A stretch of DNA of 64,000 nt from Bacteroidales bacterium UBA1180 (GTDB taxonomy: Bacteria > Bacteroidota > Bacteroidia > Bacteroidales > Paludibacteraceae): the NCBI GenBank assembly GCA_002310195.1, contig DBYS01000014.1, forward strand, positions 42,877 to 106,876, given 5' to 3'. The notes beneath the pieces are model-generated. The model searched no databases. It was not told the origin of the DNA and saw only the letters and a program-made list of their open reading frames with translations. The first letter of the stretch is position 1. Every line of letters starts with the position of its first letter. The translations under genes and the position numbers were made by a program. Shown one piece after another: positions 39,819 to 50,700 of this stretch.

Positions 39819-40210
39819 AAAAGTTATTCAGACTGATGAGTGTAGCCCTCGTGGCATTGGTTTTCGCAGCTTGCGCATCATCCAACAATCCTGAAGCTGT
39901 GACAAAGAAGTATCTGCAGAACATGCAGAAAGGTGACTACGCTGCAATGCTTGACCAAATGTACTTCAAGAACGGTCTCACCGACGAGCAGAAAGCAGAG
40001 CTCGTGAACATGATCGGCGAGAAAGCTAAAGCTGAGGTTGACAAGAAAGGCGGCATCGCTTCCTTCGAGATCAGTCCTGCTGAGATTGCTGAGGACGGCC
40101 AGACAGCTAAAGTTCCTTACAAGCTGATCTACGGTGACGAATCAACCAAAGACGACAGCGAAGATCTAATCCTCGTTGACGGCAAATGGCTGATCAATTC
40201 CGGCAAATAA
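39815..40210 (+). CDS. DUF4878-type lipoprotein
   Basis: The product has 131 residues. It has a signal peptide with lipobox FAACASS, then a small NTF2-like alpha/beta domain: NPEAVTKKYLQNMQKGDYAA, then AEDGQTAKVPYKLIYGDEST and DLILVDGKWLINSGK. This is the plan of DUF4878, whose members are envelope proteins of unknown role, often in operons of transport genes. The ATG overlaps the previous stop (ATGA), showing translational coupling with the permuted hydrolase. It is the last gene of the exbB cluster. Confidence 0.8.
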   Translation: MKKLFRLMSVALVALVFAACASSNNPEAVTKKYLQNMQKGDYAAMLDQMYFKNGLTDEQKAELVNMIGEKAKAEVDKKGGIASFEISPAEIAEDGQTAKVPYKLIYGDESTKDDSEDLILVDGKWLINSGK

Positions 40211-40243
40211 CAATGCTTGCCCAACTGCTTATACACGATTGAG

Positions 40244-42442
40244 ATGAATCGTAAGATGACAATAATAACGATGGTCGGCCTTGTGCTGACCATCGTTGTA
40301 TCATGTACTCACCGAACGGAAGCCCCGCTGTCGCTGCACTGGGAGTTGATAGCCAATGATGTGGAGCCCGGCATCTGCGAGGCAGAACTGACTATAACAA
40401 ACAACACAAGCCAACCTGTAAGCAATAACGGATGGATGCTCGGGTTTGGACTGATGTCACTGCATCCGATATACACCGAGGGTGAACAACTGCGCGAGAC
40501 AGAAGTTCAGGCCTCATATCATACTATCGAGCCTACGGAAGCATTCGTGCCTCTGGCAGCCGGTGAGTGCCGCACGTACAAGCTGCGATATAAGGGTTCG
40601 GCTGTGCGGCAGAGTAGCCATCCCGAGGGATTCTTTCTGGTGCGCGAGGGCAAGCAGCCGGTGGATATATCTTGCACCTATGCGCCCTACACGCGTAAGG
40701 AGCAGATGACGCGCGGTATCGCTACGTGGGACAAAACGCCCTATGCTGACGGCGAATATATGTACGCATATATCGAACGCCGACTCAGCGACACCCTACC
40801 TCATTTCGTAAAGTGGGATGAAGGGAACGACCCTGATTTCTACAATCCTTCCACAGCCCAGTCTGTTCTGCCCATTCTGCCGGTTCCCAAAGTCTATCTG
40901 AAGGCCGACGCACCCCATAGGCCGCTCGGGCAGTTGCCGCGGGTAGAATATTTCCGCGGATTACCCGCAGAAAGTTATATCATAGAAGTAACGAACGATA
41001 CTGTATGGATTGGTTACGGAGACAAGGCGGGTTTGTACTACGCCAACTTGACGATTGACCAATTGGCAGAAGATACATATATCCAATGTATATCCGACAG
41101 TCCTGACCTTCACCACCGCGCAATGATGCTGGATATAGTGCGCAACTATTATCCTGCCGACAGTATCCGGCGTGTGATAGATGTGATGGCACGACTCAAG
41201 TTGAACGTGCTGCATCTGCATCTGTCTGACGACGAAGGCTGGCGCATCGAGATACCCGCTTTGCCCCAACTGACTGCCAACGGCTCGTCGCGCGGTTACA
41301 CAACCGATGAGGCTACCTGTTTGTATCCGTTCTACTGCGGCGGATGGGACGCCAACGACAAGCACTCCACCGCCAACGGCTATCTGACTCGCGAGGAGTA
41401 CATACAGTTGGTGCGCTATGCCGGTGAGCGGTACATACGCGTGATTCCCGAGATCGATATGCCCGGACATATGCGCGCTATGAAAAAAGCCATGGGCGAC
41501 GTACTGACAGATTCCGTACTGGAGAGCCGGCAATACCTGAGTGCGCAGAACTATACCGACAACGTGATTGCAGTAACCCGTCCTGAGACTTTGCCGGTTA
41601 TGCGCACGGTGATTGAAGCGTTTGTTGACATGCACAACGAGGCAGGCTATCCGCTACAGGTGTTCAATATCGGCGGCGACGAGGTGCCTAAAGGCGCATT
41701 GACGCGTGAGGAACACCAGACGTTTATCAACGGTGTACTGGATATACTGAAGGAGCATAACCTGCAACCTGCAGGCTGGGAGGAGATGACGCACTTCTGC
41801 ACCCCCGACAGCCGTGCTATCTGCTACAGTTGGCACAACGGCTTGCAGAAGGCGCAACAGATGGCAGACGACGGTTACCCTGTAGTACTGGCAACAGCCA
41901 ACCACCTGTACTTTGACTTTGCCTACTGCCACCAGCACGAGGAGAAAGGTCTGAACTGGGGAGGTTATACCGATGAGTTTGACGCCTTTGACTGGCAGGC
42001 GTTGACTCATAAGAACGTGATAGGTATAAGTGCCCAACTATGGGCGGAAGTGATACGCAGTTTCAGTCAGGTTGAGTGGCAACTGTATCCGAAGATGTTC
42101 GGTCTGAGCGAGCGCGGCTGGAACTATCAGGATAGTCCGCTCTCTGTCAGCGAGTACGCCAATCTGGTGTACGGCAAGTACCTGCCTATGTTGGCGGCTG
42201 AGGGAAAGAACTTCCACCTCCTGCAACCGGGAGTACATATTCAAGACGGGACTGCACGGATGAACAGCATCTATCCCGCAGGAGCAATCAGTTATACGCT
42301 GGAGTACGCTGACGGTCATACAGAGCAAGCCACGTACAGTGCACCGCTGGAGTTGCCGGAAGGAGTACAACTGATCAAGGCGCAGTGGCGGTACCTGGGA
42401 CATACGTCCAACACCACGTGGGCTCCGGTCAAACAGGAATAG
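40244..42442 (+). CDS. GH20 beta-N-acetylhexosaminidase (lipoprotein)
   Basis: From 40244 the product has 732 residues (MNRKMTIITMVGLVLTIVVS, then C, a lipobox). An upstream in-frame ATG at 40217 would add nine residues before the signal peptide. Residues about 28-175 resemble the carbohydrate-binding CHB_HEX domain of chitobiases, followed by a GH20b domain and the GH20 barrel. The barrel has LNVLHLHLSDDEGWRIEIPA, RVIPEIDMPGHMRAM and FNIGGDEVPKGALT, where the Asp-Glu pair (about 480) is catalytic in substrate-assisted hydrolysis. A C-terminal beta domain ends the chain. It removes terminal GlcNAc or GalNAc from glycans or chitobiose. It is followed by a terminator. Confidence 0.93.
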   Translation: MNRKMTIITMVGLVLTIVVSCTHRTEAPLSLHWELIANDVEPGICEAELTITNNTSQPVSNNGWMLGFGLMSLHPIYTEGEQLRETEVQASYHTIEPTEAFVPLAAGECRTYKLRYKGSAVRQSSHPEGFFLVREGKQPVDISCTYAPYTRKEQMTRGIATWDKTPYADGEYMYAYIERRLSDTLPHFVKWDEGNDPDFYNPSTAQSVLPILPVPKVYLKADAPHRPLGQLPRVEYFRGLPAESYIIEVTNDTVWIGYGDKAGLYYANLTIDQLAEDTYIQCISDSPDLHHRAMMLDIVRNYYPADSIRRVIDVMARLKLNVLHLHLSDDEGWRIEIPALPQLTANGSSRGYTTDEATCLYPFYCGGWDANDKHSTANGYLTREEYIQLVRYAGERYIRVIPEIDMPGHMRAMKKAMGDVLTDSVLESRQYLSAQNYTDNVIAVTRPETLPVMRTVIEAFVDMHNEAGYPLQVFNIGGDEVPKGALTREEHQTFINGVLDILKEHNLQPAGWEEMTHFCTPDSRAICYSWHNGLQKAQQMADDGYPVVLATANHLYFDFAYCHQHEEKGLNWGGYTDEFDAFDWQALTHKNVIGISAQLWAEVIRSFSQVEWQLYPKMFGLSERGWNYQDSPLSVSEYANLVYGKYLPMLAAEGKNFHLLQPGVHIQDGTARMNSIYPAGAISYTLEYADGHTEQATYSAPLELPEGVQLIKAQWRYLGHTSNTTWAPVKQE

Positions 42443-42465
42443 ACACAAGATATATACAGTATAAC

Positions 42466-42497
42466 AAAAATGCAGGTTTCAGCGACCTGCATTTTTG
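42466..42497. terminator. Bidirectional terminator between GH20 and GH3 genes
   Basis: AAAAATGCAGGT (42466-42477) pairs perfectly with ACCTGCATTTTT around seven bases. The A and T runs make it work on both strands, ending GH20 rightward and the polysaccharide locus leftward. Confidence 0.85.
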
Positions 42498-42500
42498 TAT

Positions 42501-44795
42501 TCATTGCTTAACGTTCAGCAGTAGCATCTGCGTATCGCGGCTGTTAGCACCGATCATCACCTCTATCTCGCCGGCTTCAAGTGTCCACTTGAGGTCGGCG
42601 GGTTCGTAGTACCCCATCCTGTCGGCATCGAGCGTGAACACGATCTCACGGCTCTCGCCGGGTTGCAGCGTCAGGCGCTCAAAGCCCCGAAGCTCCTTGT
42701 ACGGGCGCACGCCTTTCGCTACACGGTCACCGATGTACAGTTGTACGATCTCTGCGCCGGCACGCGAACCGGTGTTCGTCACGGTCACATGTGCCTCAAC
42801 CTTGCCGTCAAGCGGCATGATACTGTCCGTGAGGTAGAAATTCGAATAGGCGAACTGTGTGTAACTCAGTCCGTAGCCGAACGGATAGAGCGGTTTGTTG
42901 CTCACATCGGCATAGCAGGTGGTGAACTTGTTGAACTCTCCACCCGGGTTCAGTCGCGACGTACGCATCTGACGGTAAGAGAACGGGTACTGGCCTACAT
43001 GACGCGGCAACTGAACGGTCAGTTTGCCCGAAGGGTTAACATCGCCGAACAGCACGTCAGCTATAGCGTCGGCGCTCTCGCTGCCACAGAACCAGCTCTC
43101 GATGATTGCCGGCAGATTCTCCGTCTCCCAGTTCAGCACGGTCGGACGGCCTGCGAAGTGCACCAGCACGATAGGTTTGCCGAGTTTGGCGAGCTCTATA
43201 AGCAAGTCATGCTGGGCGTCGGGCATCTCGATGTTCACGCGCGAGGAGCACTCGCCGCTCATCTCACTTGCTTCGCCCATAGCAGCAACGATCACATCAG
43301 CCTGACGGGCAATGTTCATCGCCTCGCTACGCATCGCCTCTACGCTGCGCGGGTCGCGCATCTCACGGCCGAACATCGTACCGATAGCCTCAGCACCGGC
43401 GTCGTACATCAGGTTCGAGCCCTTGGCATACAACAGCCGTGCGCCTGTACCGGCCAGAGCGTCCTGCAGGCCTTCGCGGACAGTCTTGTAGCGCCATGGC
43501 ACAGCTGCCACAGCCCATGTGCCCGACATGTTCGGACGGGTGTTGGCCAACGGGCCGATCAGTGCTATTGTACCTTTCTTTTGCAGCGGAAGGATGTTGC
43601 GGTCGTTCTTCAGGAGTACCATACTCTCGCCTGCGATCTTCCTTGCCTCAGCGCGGTGCTCGGGGCAGAGGATGACCGTGTTGCGGAGCGTTGTGTCACA
43701 ATACATATACGGATCATCGAACAAGCCTAACTTGTACTTCGCCTCCAGCATCCTACGGCAGGCGGCATCAACAGCCTTCATACTGCACCGGCCTGCGCGT
43801 ACGGCATCGGCCAATTCCACCAGACCGGCTGACACCATATCCATATCCAGTCCGGCATCCAAACATTGGATAGCTGCTTCCTCCTTGCTGGGCGAGCAAA
43901 CGCCATGATCGCGTAGTTGCTCCAAGCCGCAGTAGTCCGATACGACGAAGCCCTTGAAGCCCCATTGGTCGCGAAGCAGATCGTTGAGCAGCCACTTGTT
44001 GCCCGTACACGGTATGCCGTGGATCGTGTTGAACGCCGCCATCACCGAGCCTGCACCGGCATCAACAGCTGCCTGATAGGGCTGCATATACTCGTTGAAG
44101 GCATGGAAATCATCGGGATAAACATTGTTGTACTCGCGTCCGGCTTCGACGAGGCCATACAGAGCGAAGTGCTTGACGCAGGCCATCATCGTAGCGGAAT
44201 CCTTCAGCGACTCGCCTTGGTAACCGCGCACCATCGCTTCGGCTATACGGCTGCCCAGATACGGATCTTCGCCGCTACCCTCGCTGATGCGTCCCCAACG
44301 GCCGTCGTGGCATACATCCACCATTGGCGAGAACGTCCAGCATATACCGTCGGCCGTTGCCTCGCGTGCGGCGATCTGTGCCGAACGCTCAATAGCCTGC
44401 ATATCCCACGAGCACGACAATCCCAGCGGGATCGGGAACACGGTCTCATAACCATGTATCACATCCATGCCGAACAGCAGAGGTATGCCCAGCCGGCTCT
44501 CTTCGACAGCTATACGCTGCACTTCGCGGATGGCATCCGCGCCTTTGAGGTTGAATAGGCCGCCGACCTTGCCCTGGCGTATATCTTCCGCCACGTTGCT
44601 CTCACGCGCCGCGCCGGTGACTATATTGCCGGTAACGGGCAAGTTCAGTTGCCCGAGTTTCTCCTCGAGCGTCATCTGTGCCATGAGCTTATCGACATAC
44701 ACGCGCATCTGCGCATCCTCGGTGGCCTCGTTCTGCTTCCGGCAGCCGGCCAATAGCATCGGTGCGATCAATAGGATCAGCCAAAATCTTTTCAT
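42501..44795 (-). CDS. GH3 beta-glucosidase (lipoprotein)
   Basis: The product has 764 residues with a lipobox in MKRFWLILLIAPMLLAGCRK. The GH3 N-terminal barrel has LLFGMDVIHGYETVFPIPLG and GFVVSDYCGLEQL with the nucleophile Asp (about 285). The C-terminal sandwich has ESMVLLKNDRNILPLQKKGT, and the FnIII-like domain closes with PYKELRGFERLTLQPGESRE. It releases glucose from beta-glucosides or oligosaccharides. Length and domain order match BglX. As the last gene of the SusC/D transcript, beside a GH144-like enzyme, it probably finishes breakdown of the imported or surface-bound oligosaccharides. Confidence 0.94.
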   Translation of the reverse strand: MKRFWLILLIAPMLLAGCRKQNEATEDAQMRVYVDKLMAQMTLEEKLGQLNLPVTGNIVTGAARESNVAEDIRQGKVGGLFNLKGADAIREVQRIAVEESRLGIPLLFGMDVIHGYETVFPIPLGLSCSWDMQAIERSAQIAAREATADGICWTFSPMVDVCHDGRWGRISEGSGEDPYLGSRIAEAMVRGYQGESLKDSATMMACVKHFALYGLVEAGREYNNVYPDDFHAFNEYMQPYQAAVDAGAGSVMAAFNTIHGIPCTGNKWLLNDLLRDQWGFKGFVVSDYCGLEQLRDHGVCSPSKEEAAIQCLDAGLDMDMVSAGLVELADAVRAGRCSMKAVDAACRRMLEAKYKLGLFDDPYMYCDTTLRNTVILCPEHRAEARKIAGESMVLLKNDRNILPLQKKGTIALIGPLANTRPNMSGTWAVAAVPWRYKTVREGLQDALAGTGARLLYAKGSNLMYDAGAEAIGTMFGREMRDPRSVEAMRSEAMNIARQADVIVAAMGEASEMSGECSSRVNIEMPDAQHDLLIELAKLGKPIVLVHFAGRPTVLNWETENLPAIIESWFCGSESADAIADVLFGDVNPSGKLTVQLPRHVGQYPFSYRQMRTSRLNPGGEFNKFTTCYADVSNKPLYPFGYGLSYTQFAYSNFYLTDSIMPLDGKVEAHVTVTNTGSRAGAEIVQLYIGDRVAKGVRPYKELRGFERLTLQPGESREIVFTLDADRMGYYEPADLKWTLEAGEIEVMIGANSRDTQMLLLNVKQ

Positions 44796-44817
44796 GTGAG
44801 CAATCAGTTTTCAGTAA

Positions 44818-46167
44818 TCAGTTTTCGGGAGTATAAGTTATGTCCAGCACTTGCAGGCCCTGTTGTATCTCCGGGCAGGACATGAATAGCCGCCAGAGCA
44901 AGCCTGTACGATAGTTCTCGATCATCGGTGCAATGGTCAGTTGGTCGATAGCGAGGTAACGTCTCGGGTACCACTTCGCCGTAGCGCTGTAGCCGTCATA
45001 GAAGCCGTAATCGCCCCAAAGTAGTGCTTTCTTGCTATACCAGAACCTCGCCGCAGCCATTGCCTGTTCGGGTGCGTATGGGAAACTCGATAGGGCCGCC
45101 GTGGGTGTAATGACACCCAGATCGTTGTTAGGTGCATGGGCCGAGTAGCCGTTCGTCGAGTAACCGGCAGTCAGTCCCCAGCAACTATCAGAATAGTTGA
45201 TGTAGCCCTTCGGGTTCTCAACGCAGTAGGCATAATCGCTGAGCACGTGTGCGCGCATCGCATCCCAATAATCGGCATAGCGGTCGCTTAGACCTTTCGG
45301 ACACAAGCCTATCCAGCTATAGTGCGCCCAGAACAACGGCCCACCGGTAGTCTCCGCGCCGTTGTGACTGAGTTGCAGTTTATATCCCTTGAATGTAGCA
45401 TCACTACGGATTCCTCCACTGCGCGCCCAGCCGCGATGGTAACATGCTGCTGGGCAAGGATGGGTGGGCGACGAAGCGGCAAGGATATATACAATCATAC
45501 ACTCATTGTAGCCCTGAATAGGCAAGTTCATCTCCCAGCCATAATCCGGTGACCAGTGCCAGTAGAGCACATTCTGTCCGTCGCGGCGATACCAGTCGAA
45601 CTCCATTTCCTGCCAGAGGGTATTGATGCCGTCAATGATCTGCTTCTCTGCCTCCACTTCCGGGTTCATGTACTGCCGTGCGCAGAGCAGGCCTTGCATG
45701 AGGAATGAGCTCTCGACCAGATCGCCACCATTGTCTTTCTGACTGAACGGCGCCACTCGACCTGATGGGTAGAGCCAATGCGGCCACACGCCGTGAAAGC
45801 GTTTGGCGCGCGTGAGAAACGTCACTATCCGTTGCAGGCGAGCCACGCCTTCGGCGCGTGTGATGAACCCGCGTTCCATGGCCACTACCAGTCCGGCTAT
45901 GCCAAAGCCTGAGCCACCGGTGGTGATGACTGTCGGGTCATCATACCCATAATCACCGTCTTCGTGAATACGCTCGTACGCCAAACCGGAGTTCGGTTCC
46001 GCGCCTGCCCACATATAGTTGAAATGCGCGCGTTGAAGCGTATCCAGCAACGCCTCATTCGATAATTCTGTCTGCTCCTGCTTGGATGGAGTGATTGACG
46101 GCGAAGGTTTGCAAGCCGTGACACACACGGCTATGCAAACCATCCAAAGCAATATTTTCATTCGCAT
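44818..46167 (-). CDS. GH144-like glucanase ('glucoamylase' PF10091 family), lipoprotein
   Basis: The product has 449 residues with a lipobox (MKILLWMVCIAVCVTACKP, where the second ATG at 46161 is an equally good start). It is an alpha6/alpha6-barrel protein of the PF10091 type: HFNYMWAGAEPNSGLAYERI, then TTGGSGFGIAGLVVAMERGF, FHGVWPHWLYPS, SQKDNGGDLVESSFLMQGLL, WHWSPDYGWEMNLPIQGYNE and YILAASSPTHPCP. Bacteroidetes members characterised in GH144 are endo-beta-1,2-glucanases, while database names often say glucoamylase. It sits between the GH3 gene and susD in one transcript, separated by short spacers with AATCAG-like repeats. Confidence 0.85.
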   Translation of the reverse strand: MRMKILLWMVCIAVCVTACKPSPSITPSKQEQTELSNEALLDTLQRAHFNYMWAGAEPNSGLAYERIHEDGDYGYDDPTVITTGGSGFGIAGLVVAMERGFITRAEGVARLQRIVTFLTRAKRFHGVWPHWLYPSGRVAPFSQKDNGGDLVESSFLMQGLLCARQYMNPEVEAEKQIIDGINTLWQEMEFDWYRRDGQNVLYWHWSPDYGWEMNLPIQGYNECMIVYILAASSPTHPCPAACYHRGWARSGGIRSDATFKGYKLQLSHNGAETTGGPLFWAHYSWIGLCPKGLSDRYADYWDAMRAHVLSDYAYCVENPKGYINYSDSCWGLTAGYSTNGYSAHAPNNDLGVITPTAALSSFPYAPEQAMAAARFWYSKKALLWGDYGFYDGYSATAKWYPRRYLAIDQLTIAPMIENYRTGLLWRLFMSCPEIQQGLQVLDITYTPEN

Positions 46168-46203
46168 ATTTCTGGTTACTGAATACTGATTTCTGATTAC
46201 TGA

Positions 46204-47709
46204 CTACTCCGGATCCTTGCCTAAGTCAGGCAGGTTAACCAGTTGCAAGCCCGGCACCGGCCAGTAGGCCTTCTCGGGGGTCCATTCGCCGGCAGCTTGA
46301 TCGCGCACGAGCGACGGTTGGTTAAGCACCTCGGCGGCCAGGCCTGTGCGCACCAGATCGGTATAGCGCAAGCCCCACTCCGAGCAAAGCTCCATGCGTC
46401 GCTCGTCCAGTATCTGCTCAACAGTTACGCCGCTGAGTGTCGGCATAGCAGCGCGTGTACGCACCTCATTGAACGGCGCATCGCCGCTCTTGCCGTTACG
46501 CACTTTTGCTTCGGCGTTCATCAGCAACACCTCGGCATAGCGGAGCAGACGGACGTTGTTGTTGCGTCCCCACTCGGTGTTGCCTGCAGTCATCTGGTCG
46601 TACGGCAGATATGCTTTACCATTGAAAATGCCCGAGCTCTCGACGAGGAAGCCCTCGCGAGTGGTCGAGCCACCTTCCAGACACGAGGTCTCCAGGCGGA
46701 TCGTCTCGCCACGGCTCTTGCACCAGTTAACGAACATCGTATTGTACTGCATGAAGTTCCAGCCGCTAATTGACACAGGCTCGCCTGCTACCGTACCTGA
46801 GAGGGTCGCTCCCATGGATACGAACCACTGGTCGATACCGATGTAATCGCCTGTAGGCAAACCGAAATCGGTCACCTGCACCTCCATCAAGCTCTCGTTG
46901 CAGAGTTTGCCGGGGATCTTGAACAGGTTGTAATAATCACTATAGAGTTCGAAACCTCCATTGTCGATAATATCCTGTGTGAGGGTCTCAACCTTTGGGT
47001 AATCCTCCAGCAGCAGGGCGAACCGTGCAGCGAGGGCCTCGGCGGAGAATGCCGTGAACGCACCCGGATGCTCCATCTGGTTCGGACGCATACGCAGCAT
47101 ATCGGGGATGACGGCTTCCAGTTGCTCCAATGCATACTCGCACACATGTTCGCGTGTTGAGCGCACGAAGCGTGTCTGGTTGTTGTCCGTCAGCAGCACG
47201 CACGCCCCGAACGATGTGGACATCATGTAGTACGCCCACATACTGATGGTCACAACTTCGCCTCTGTAGCTCAGGTACTTGGCGTAATCTGCCGAACCAG
47301 TTTCAATGTATTCGGCATACTTATCCAAGGCCTCAAGGGTAGAGTTACAGCCACGGATGATCTCGTAGGCGTTGATCCATGCATTATTCACGCCCCAGTA
47401 CGAGTTCGGGCACTGATAGCCGCCGCGGTAGCCGAAGCGGAGAAGATCTTGCTGGTCGTTGTCGCGACCGCTGGTCATATCGTCATCACGTCCGGTCCAC
47501 ATCAGGTTATCCACCCAGTGCATACCCGGCCAGCGAAGCTTGGAGTATGCGCCTATCACCGGCTGGTACATCTCCGAAGTTTTCGAATAATCGACTGCCG
47601 ATGTGGCAATCTTGTTCTCTGTATCTATCTCGAGGAACGAGCAACCTGCCATCACAAACAGCAGCACAACAGGGATCAACAGAACTGAAATGTTATATCT
47701 TGTTTTCAT
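46204..47709 (-). CDS. SusD/RagB-type outer membrane glycan-binding lipoprotein
   Basis: From 47709 the product has 501 residues (MKTRYNISVLLIPVVLLFVM, then AGC, a lipobox). An ATG four codons upstream is the alternative. SusD features are an N-terminal segment after the lipid Cys (SFLEIDTENKI), a TPR-rich body with WINAYEIIRGCNSTLEALDK, and the C-terminal RLLRYAEVLLMNAEAKVRNG and ILDERRMELCSEWGLRYTDL, the classical SusD signature. It caps the SusC channel and binds the oligosaccharide. It follows susC by 26 bases or so in transcription order. Confidence 0.94.
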   Translation of the reverse strand: MKTRYNISVLLIPVVLLFVMAGCSFLEIDTENKIATSAVDYSKTSEMYQPVIGAYSKLRWPGMHWVDNLMWTGRDDDMTSGRDNDQQDLLRFGYRGGYQCPNSYWGVNNAWINAYEIIRGCNSTLEALDKYAEYIETGSADYAKYLSYRGEVVTISMWAYYMMSTSFGACVLLTDNNQTRFVRSTREHVCEYALEQLEAVIPDMLRMRPNQMEHPGAFTAFSAEALAARFALLLEDYPKVETLTQDIIDNGGFELYSDYYNLFKIPGKLCNESLMEVQVTDFGLPTGDYIGIDQWFVSMGATLSGTVAGEPVSISGWNFMQYNTMFVNWCKSRGETIRLETSCLEGGSTTREGFLVESSGIFNGKAYLPYDQMTAGNTEWGRNNNVRLLRYAEVLLMNAEAKVRNGKSGDAPFNEVRTRAAMPTLSGVTVEQILDERRMELCSEWGLRYTDLVRTGLAAEVLNQPSLVRDQAAGEWTPEKAYWPVPGLQLVNLPDLGKDPE

Positions 47710-47735
47710 ATCTCTTACCATTTATGTGTTACTGA

Positions 47736-50700
47736 TTAGAATTTAAGTTGTACTGCGAACGACCATGTACTGGTCAACGGATAAACCTCCGTATCCCAGC
47801 CTTCCGGATCGCTAACCTCAGGAGTCAGTGCGTGTGCGGTGTACGCCGTAAACGGCTTCTCAGCGCTCAGGCTCAGGCGGATGCTCGGCATCTTATACTC
47901 GCCTGCTCCGACGTTTGTGAACGTATAGCCGAGGGTGATGTTCTGGATACGGAAATAGTCAGCACTCTCCACAAAATAACTGGCGTTCTGGCTATCGCCG
48001 ATGTTCCAGCTCTTCATCAGTCCAGCTGCCGAAGGATCGGTGTTCGATGTGCCTTCGCCATGCCAGCGACGCGTGTATTGGTCGAGGTCGAAGTTGTACG
48101 TGTTGCTTGCATAGCGCAGTGCACGTTTTCTGTTCCACAGTTCACCCCCTGCCTTGCCGGAGAATACGATGTTCAGATCCAGCCCTTTGTAGCGGAAACC
48201 CATGTTCAAGCCGTAGATCCAATCGGGAATATACGAGCCGAGAATCTGTTTGTCGCTCTCGTTGATAATATTGTCGTTGTTGACATCCTCATACTTGAAG
48301 TCTCCCGGCACGAGCCCGTTAGCCACGGCTATCGGGTCAGCAGCGCACTCCTCATCGGTCTGGTAGATTCCTACAACCTTGAAGCCATAGTAACTGTTCA
48401 TCTTCTCGCCGACCATCTGTACGGTCTTGCCGCCCTTGATGATGTTCACGCCATCACGCAGGCTCATCACGCGGTTGTGCAACCAGCTTACGTTACCTCC
48501 GATGAAATATGTCCAGTCCTTGCCCACATGATGCTCCCAGTTCAGGTTAATATCCACACCCATATTCAGGATCTCGCCCCAGTTGCCGGCTATCGACTCT
48601 TCCTGCATCGGCAGTGTAGGCGACACAACAGCGTTCTGCGTGAGACGGTAGTACCAGTCGATATCACCGGTCAGGCGATTGCCAAAGAAGCCGAAACTCG
48701 TACCGACGTTTGTCTCGTTGACCACCTCCCAACTCAGCCAGCTGAAGTTCGTAGAGTTGATATATCCGCTCAGGGCAGTATTCGTGCCGAAGACCGCACG
48801 TGTCACATTGCTGCTGGTTGTGCCGAACGATGCGCCGATTTTGTCGTTACCGAGCAGGCCCCAGCTTGCGCGGAGCTTCAGGTAATCGACACCTTCAACG
48901 CCTTTGAGCCACTCCTCGTTCGACAGCACCCAAGCCGCACCTACCGAAGGGAACGTGCCCCACTTCTCGTTGTACTTGCTCGAGCCGTCACGACGAATGG
49001 TGAACATCACCATGTAGCGATCATCGTAATTGTAGTTCAGTCGGCCGAAGTACGAGAACCCGCGATAACGCGAACCGTCGTCACCGGTCACGCGACCTTC
49101 GGTGTTACCCAGACTGATGTACTTGTAACTGTCCTTGCCGGCCGGCACGTCCTGAGCCACAGCCCAAAGGTTGCGGTAGCGCTCCTCGCGAAGACTCAAA
49201 CCGAGCATCGCCTTGAAGCCGTGCTTACCCCACTGATCCGAGTAGGTCAAGGTGTTGTCCCATATCCAGTTATTGAACGAGGTCGTACTCTTTGTCAGGT
49301 TGGATGTCTCGTTCTTCTGGTTGTTGCTGATGTAATATTCGGGAATGAACGTTACGGCTTCCATGCCGGTGTAGTCGTAGTTGTACGAAGTACGCAGGTT
49401 CAGTTTGTCGGGAATGATATTGAACTGCGCGAATACCGATGCCATCATCTGGTTATTGTAGTTTCGGCTATCATAGTACTTCGCCGTAGCCACGGGGTTG
49501 TAGAAGTTACTCGTCAATTGGAGTGTTAGCGGCGAAGCGAAGCCGTCGGTATAGAGGTCAGCCGTTGTCGGATCGTACACAGGGAAGATTCCCGGCATGT
49601 TATACGCCTGCTGCCAAGCGGCATTATTCGGGAACTGCTGTTGGCTCTGCACGAAGATGCCGTTGAACCCTACGGTCAGCCACTTGAACGGTTTGTACTC
49701 CAGATTACCGCGGATGTTCATGCGGTTATAGTCGTTCGGAGTATTCATTATACCGTTTTGGTACAGGTAACTCATACCTACGCCATAGGTCGCCTTGTCG
49801 CTGCCTCCATTGATGGTCAGGCTATGGTTTGTTATCACAGCCGGGCGCAGTAGTTCCTTGTACCAGTTGGTGTTCTGATTGAGGTGGAACACGCCGTTCT
49901 CGGCATCATAGGTACCGCCGTACAGCGTCATTGATTTATTGAACATGCGCGTGTACGAGCGCCTGTTGACCTCCAGCAGCATCTCAGCATACTGATCAGA
50001 CGAGCACATGTCAATCAGGTTGCTCACCGTCTGCACGCCAACATAACCGTCGTAGGTCACGTCAGGGCGTTGGTTCTGCTTGCCGCGCTTGGTAGTAATG
50101 ATCACCACGCCGTTGGCGGCGCGCACACCGTAGATAGCCGCAGCCGATGCATCCTTCATGATCGACATATCCTCAATATCGCCGTTGTTCAAGAAGTTGA
50201 TATTATCGTAGAACATACCGTCGACAACGAACAGCGGTGTATTGTTCGAGAATGATCCTATACCGCGGATCTGCACGGTAGGTCCCGAGCCCGGTGCTCC
50301 GGAGTTGGTGATGTTCACGCCGGCGACCTTGCCTTGCAGAGCAGACATTGGCGATGAGGTCGGCACAGCTGTCAGTTGCTCGCCTTTCACCACATCGATA
50401 GGGGATGTCAGGTCTTTGATCTTTGCGGCGCCGTAGCCCACAACTATCACGTCTTCAAGCTTCTGTACATCTTCCATTAGTACGACGCGCATGCCATCGG
50501 CAGCTTTCAGTTGTTGGGGCAGGTAGCCCATGTACGATATTTCGACCGTCGCGTCCGCTGCAACATCGGGCAGGGAGAACGCTCCGTCAAAATCCGTGAT
50601 TGTGCCGTTGGTTGTGCCTTGTACGCGCACGGCTGCACCGATCAGCGGTTCGCCGTACTCGTCAACTACCGTACCGGTCACCGTACGCTGTGCGAACGCC

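Noticed and set aside
47748..49529. Long open frame (593 codons) opposite susC
   Set aside because: It is a shadow of the high-GC codon pattern of susC, with no recognisable domain or start signal. The same applies to long antisense frames at 5078-6172, 18482-19453, 59004-60116 and similar.
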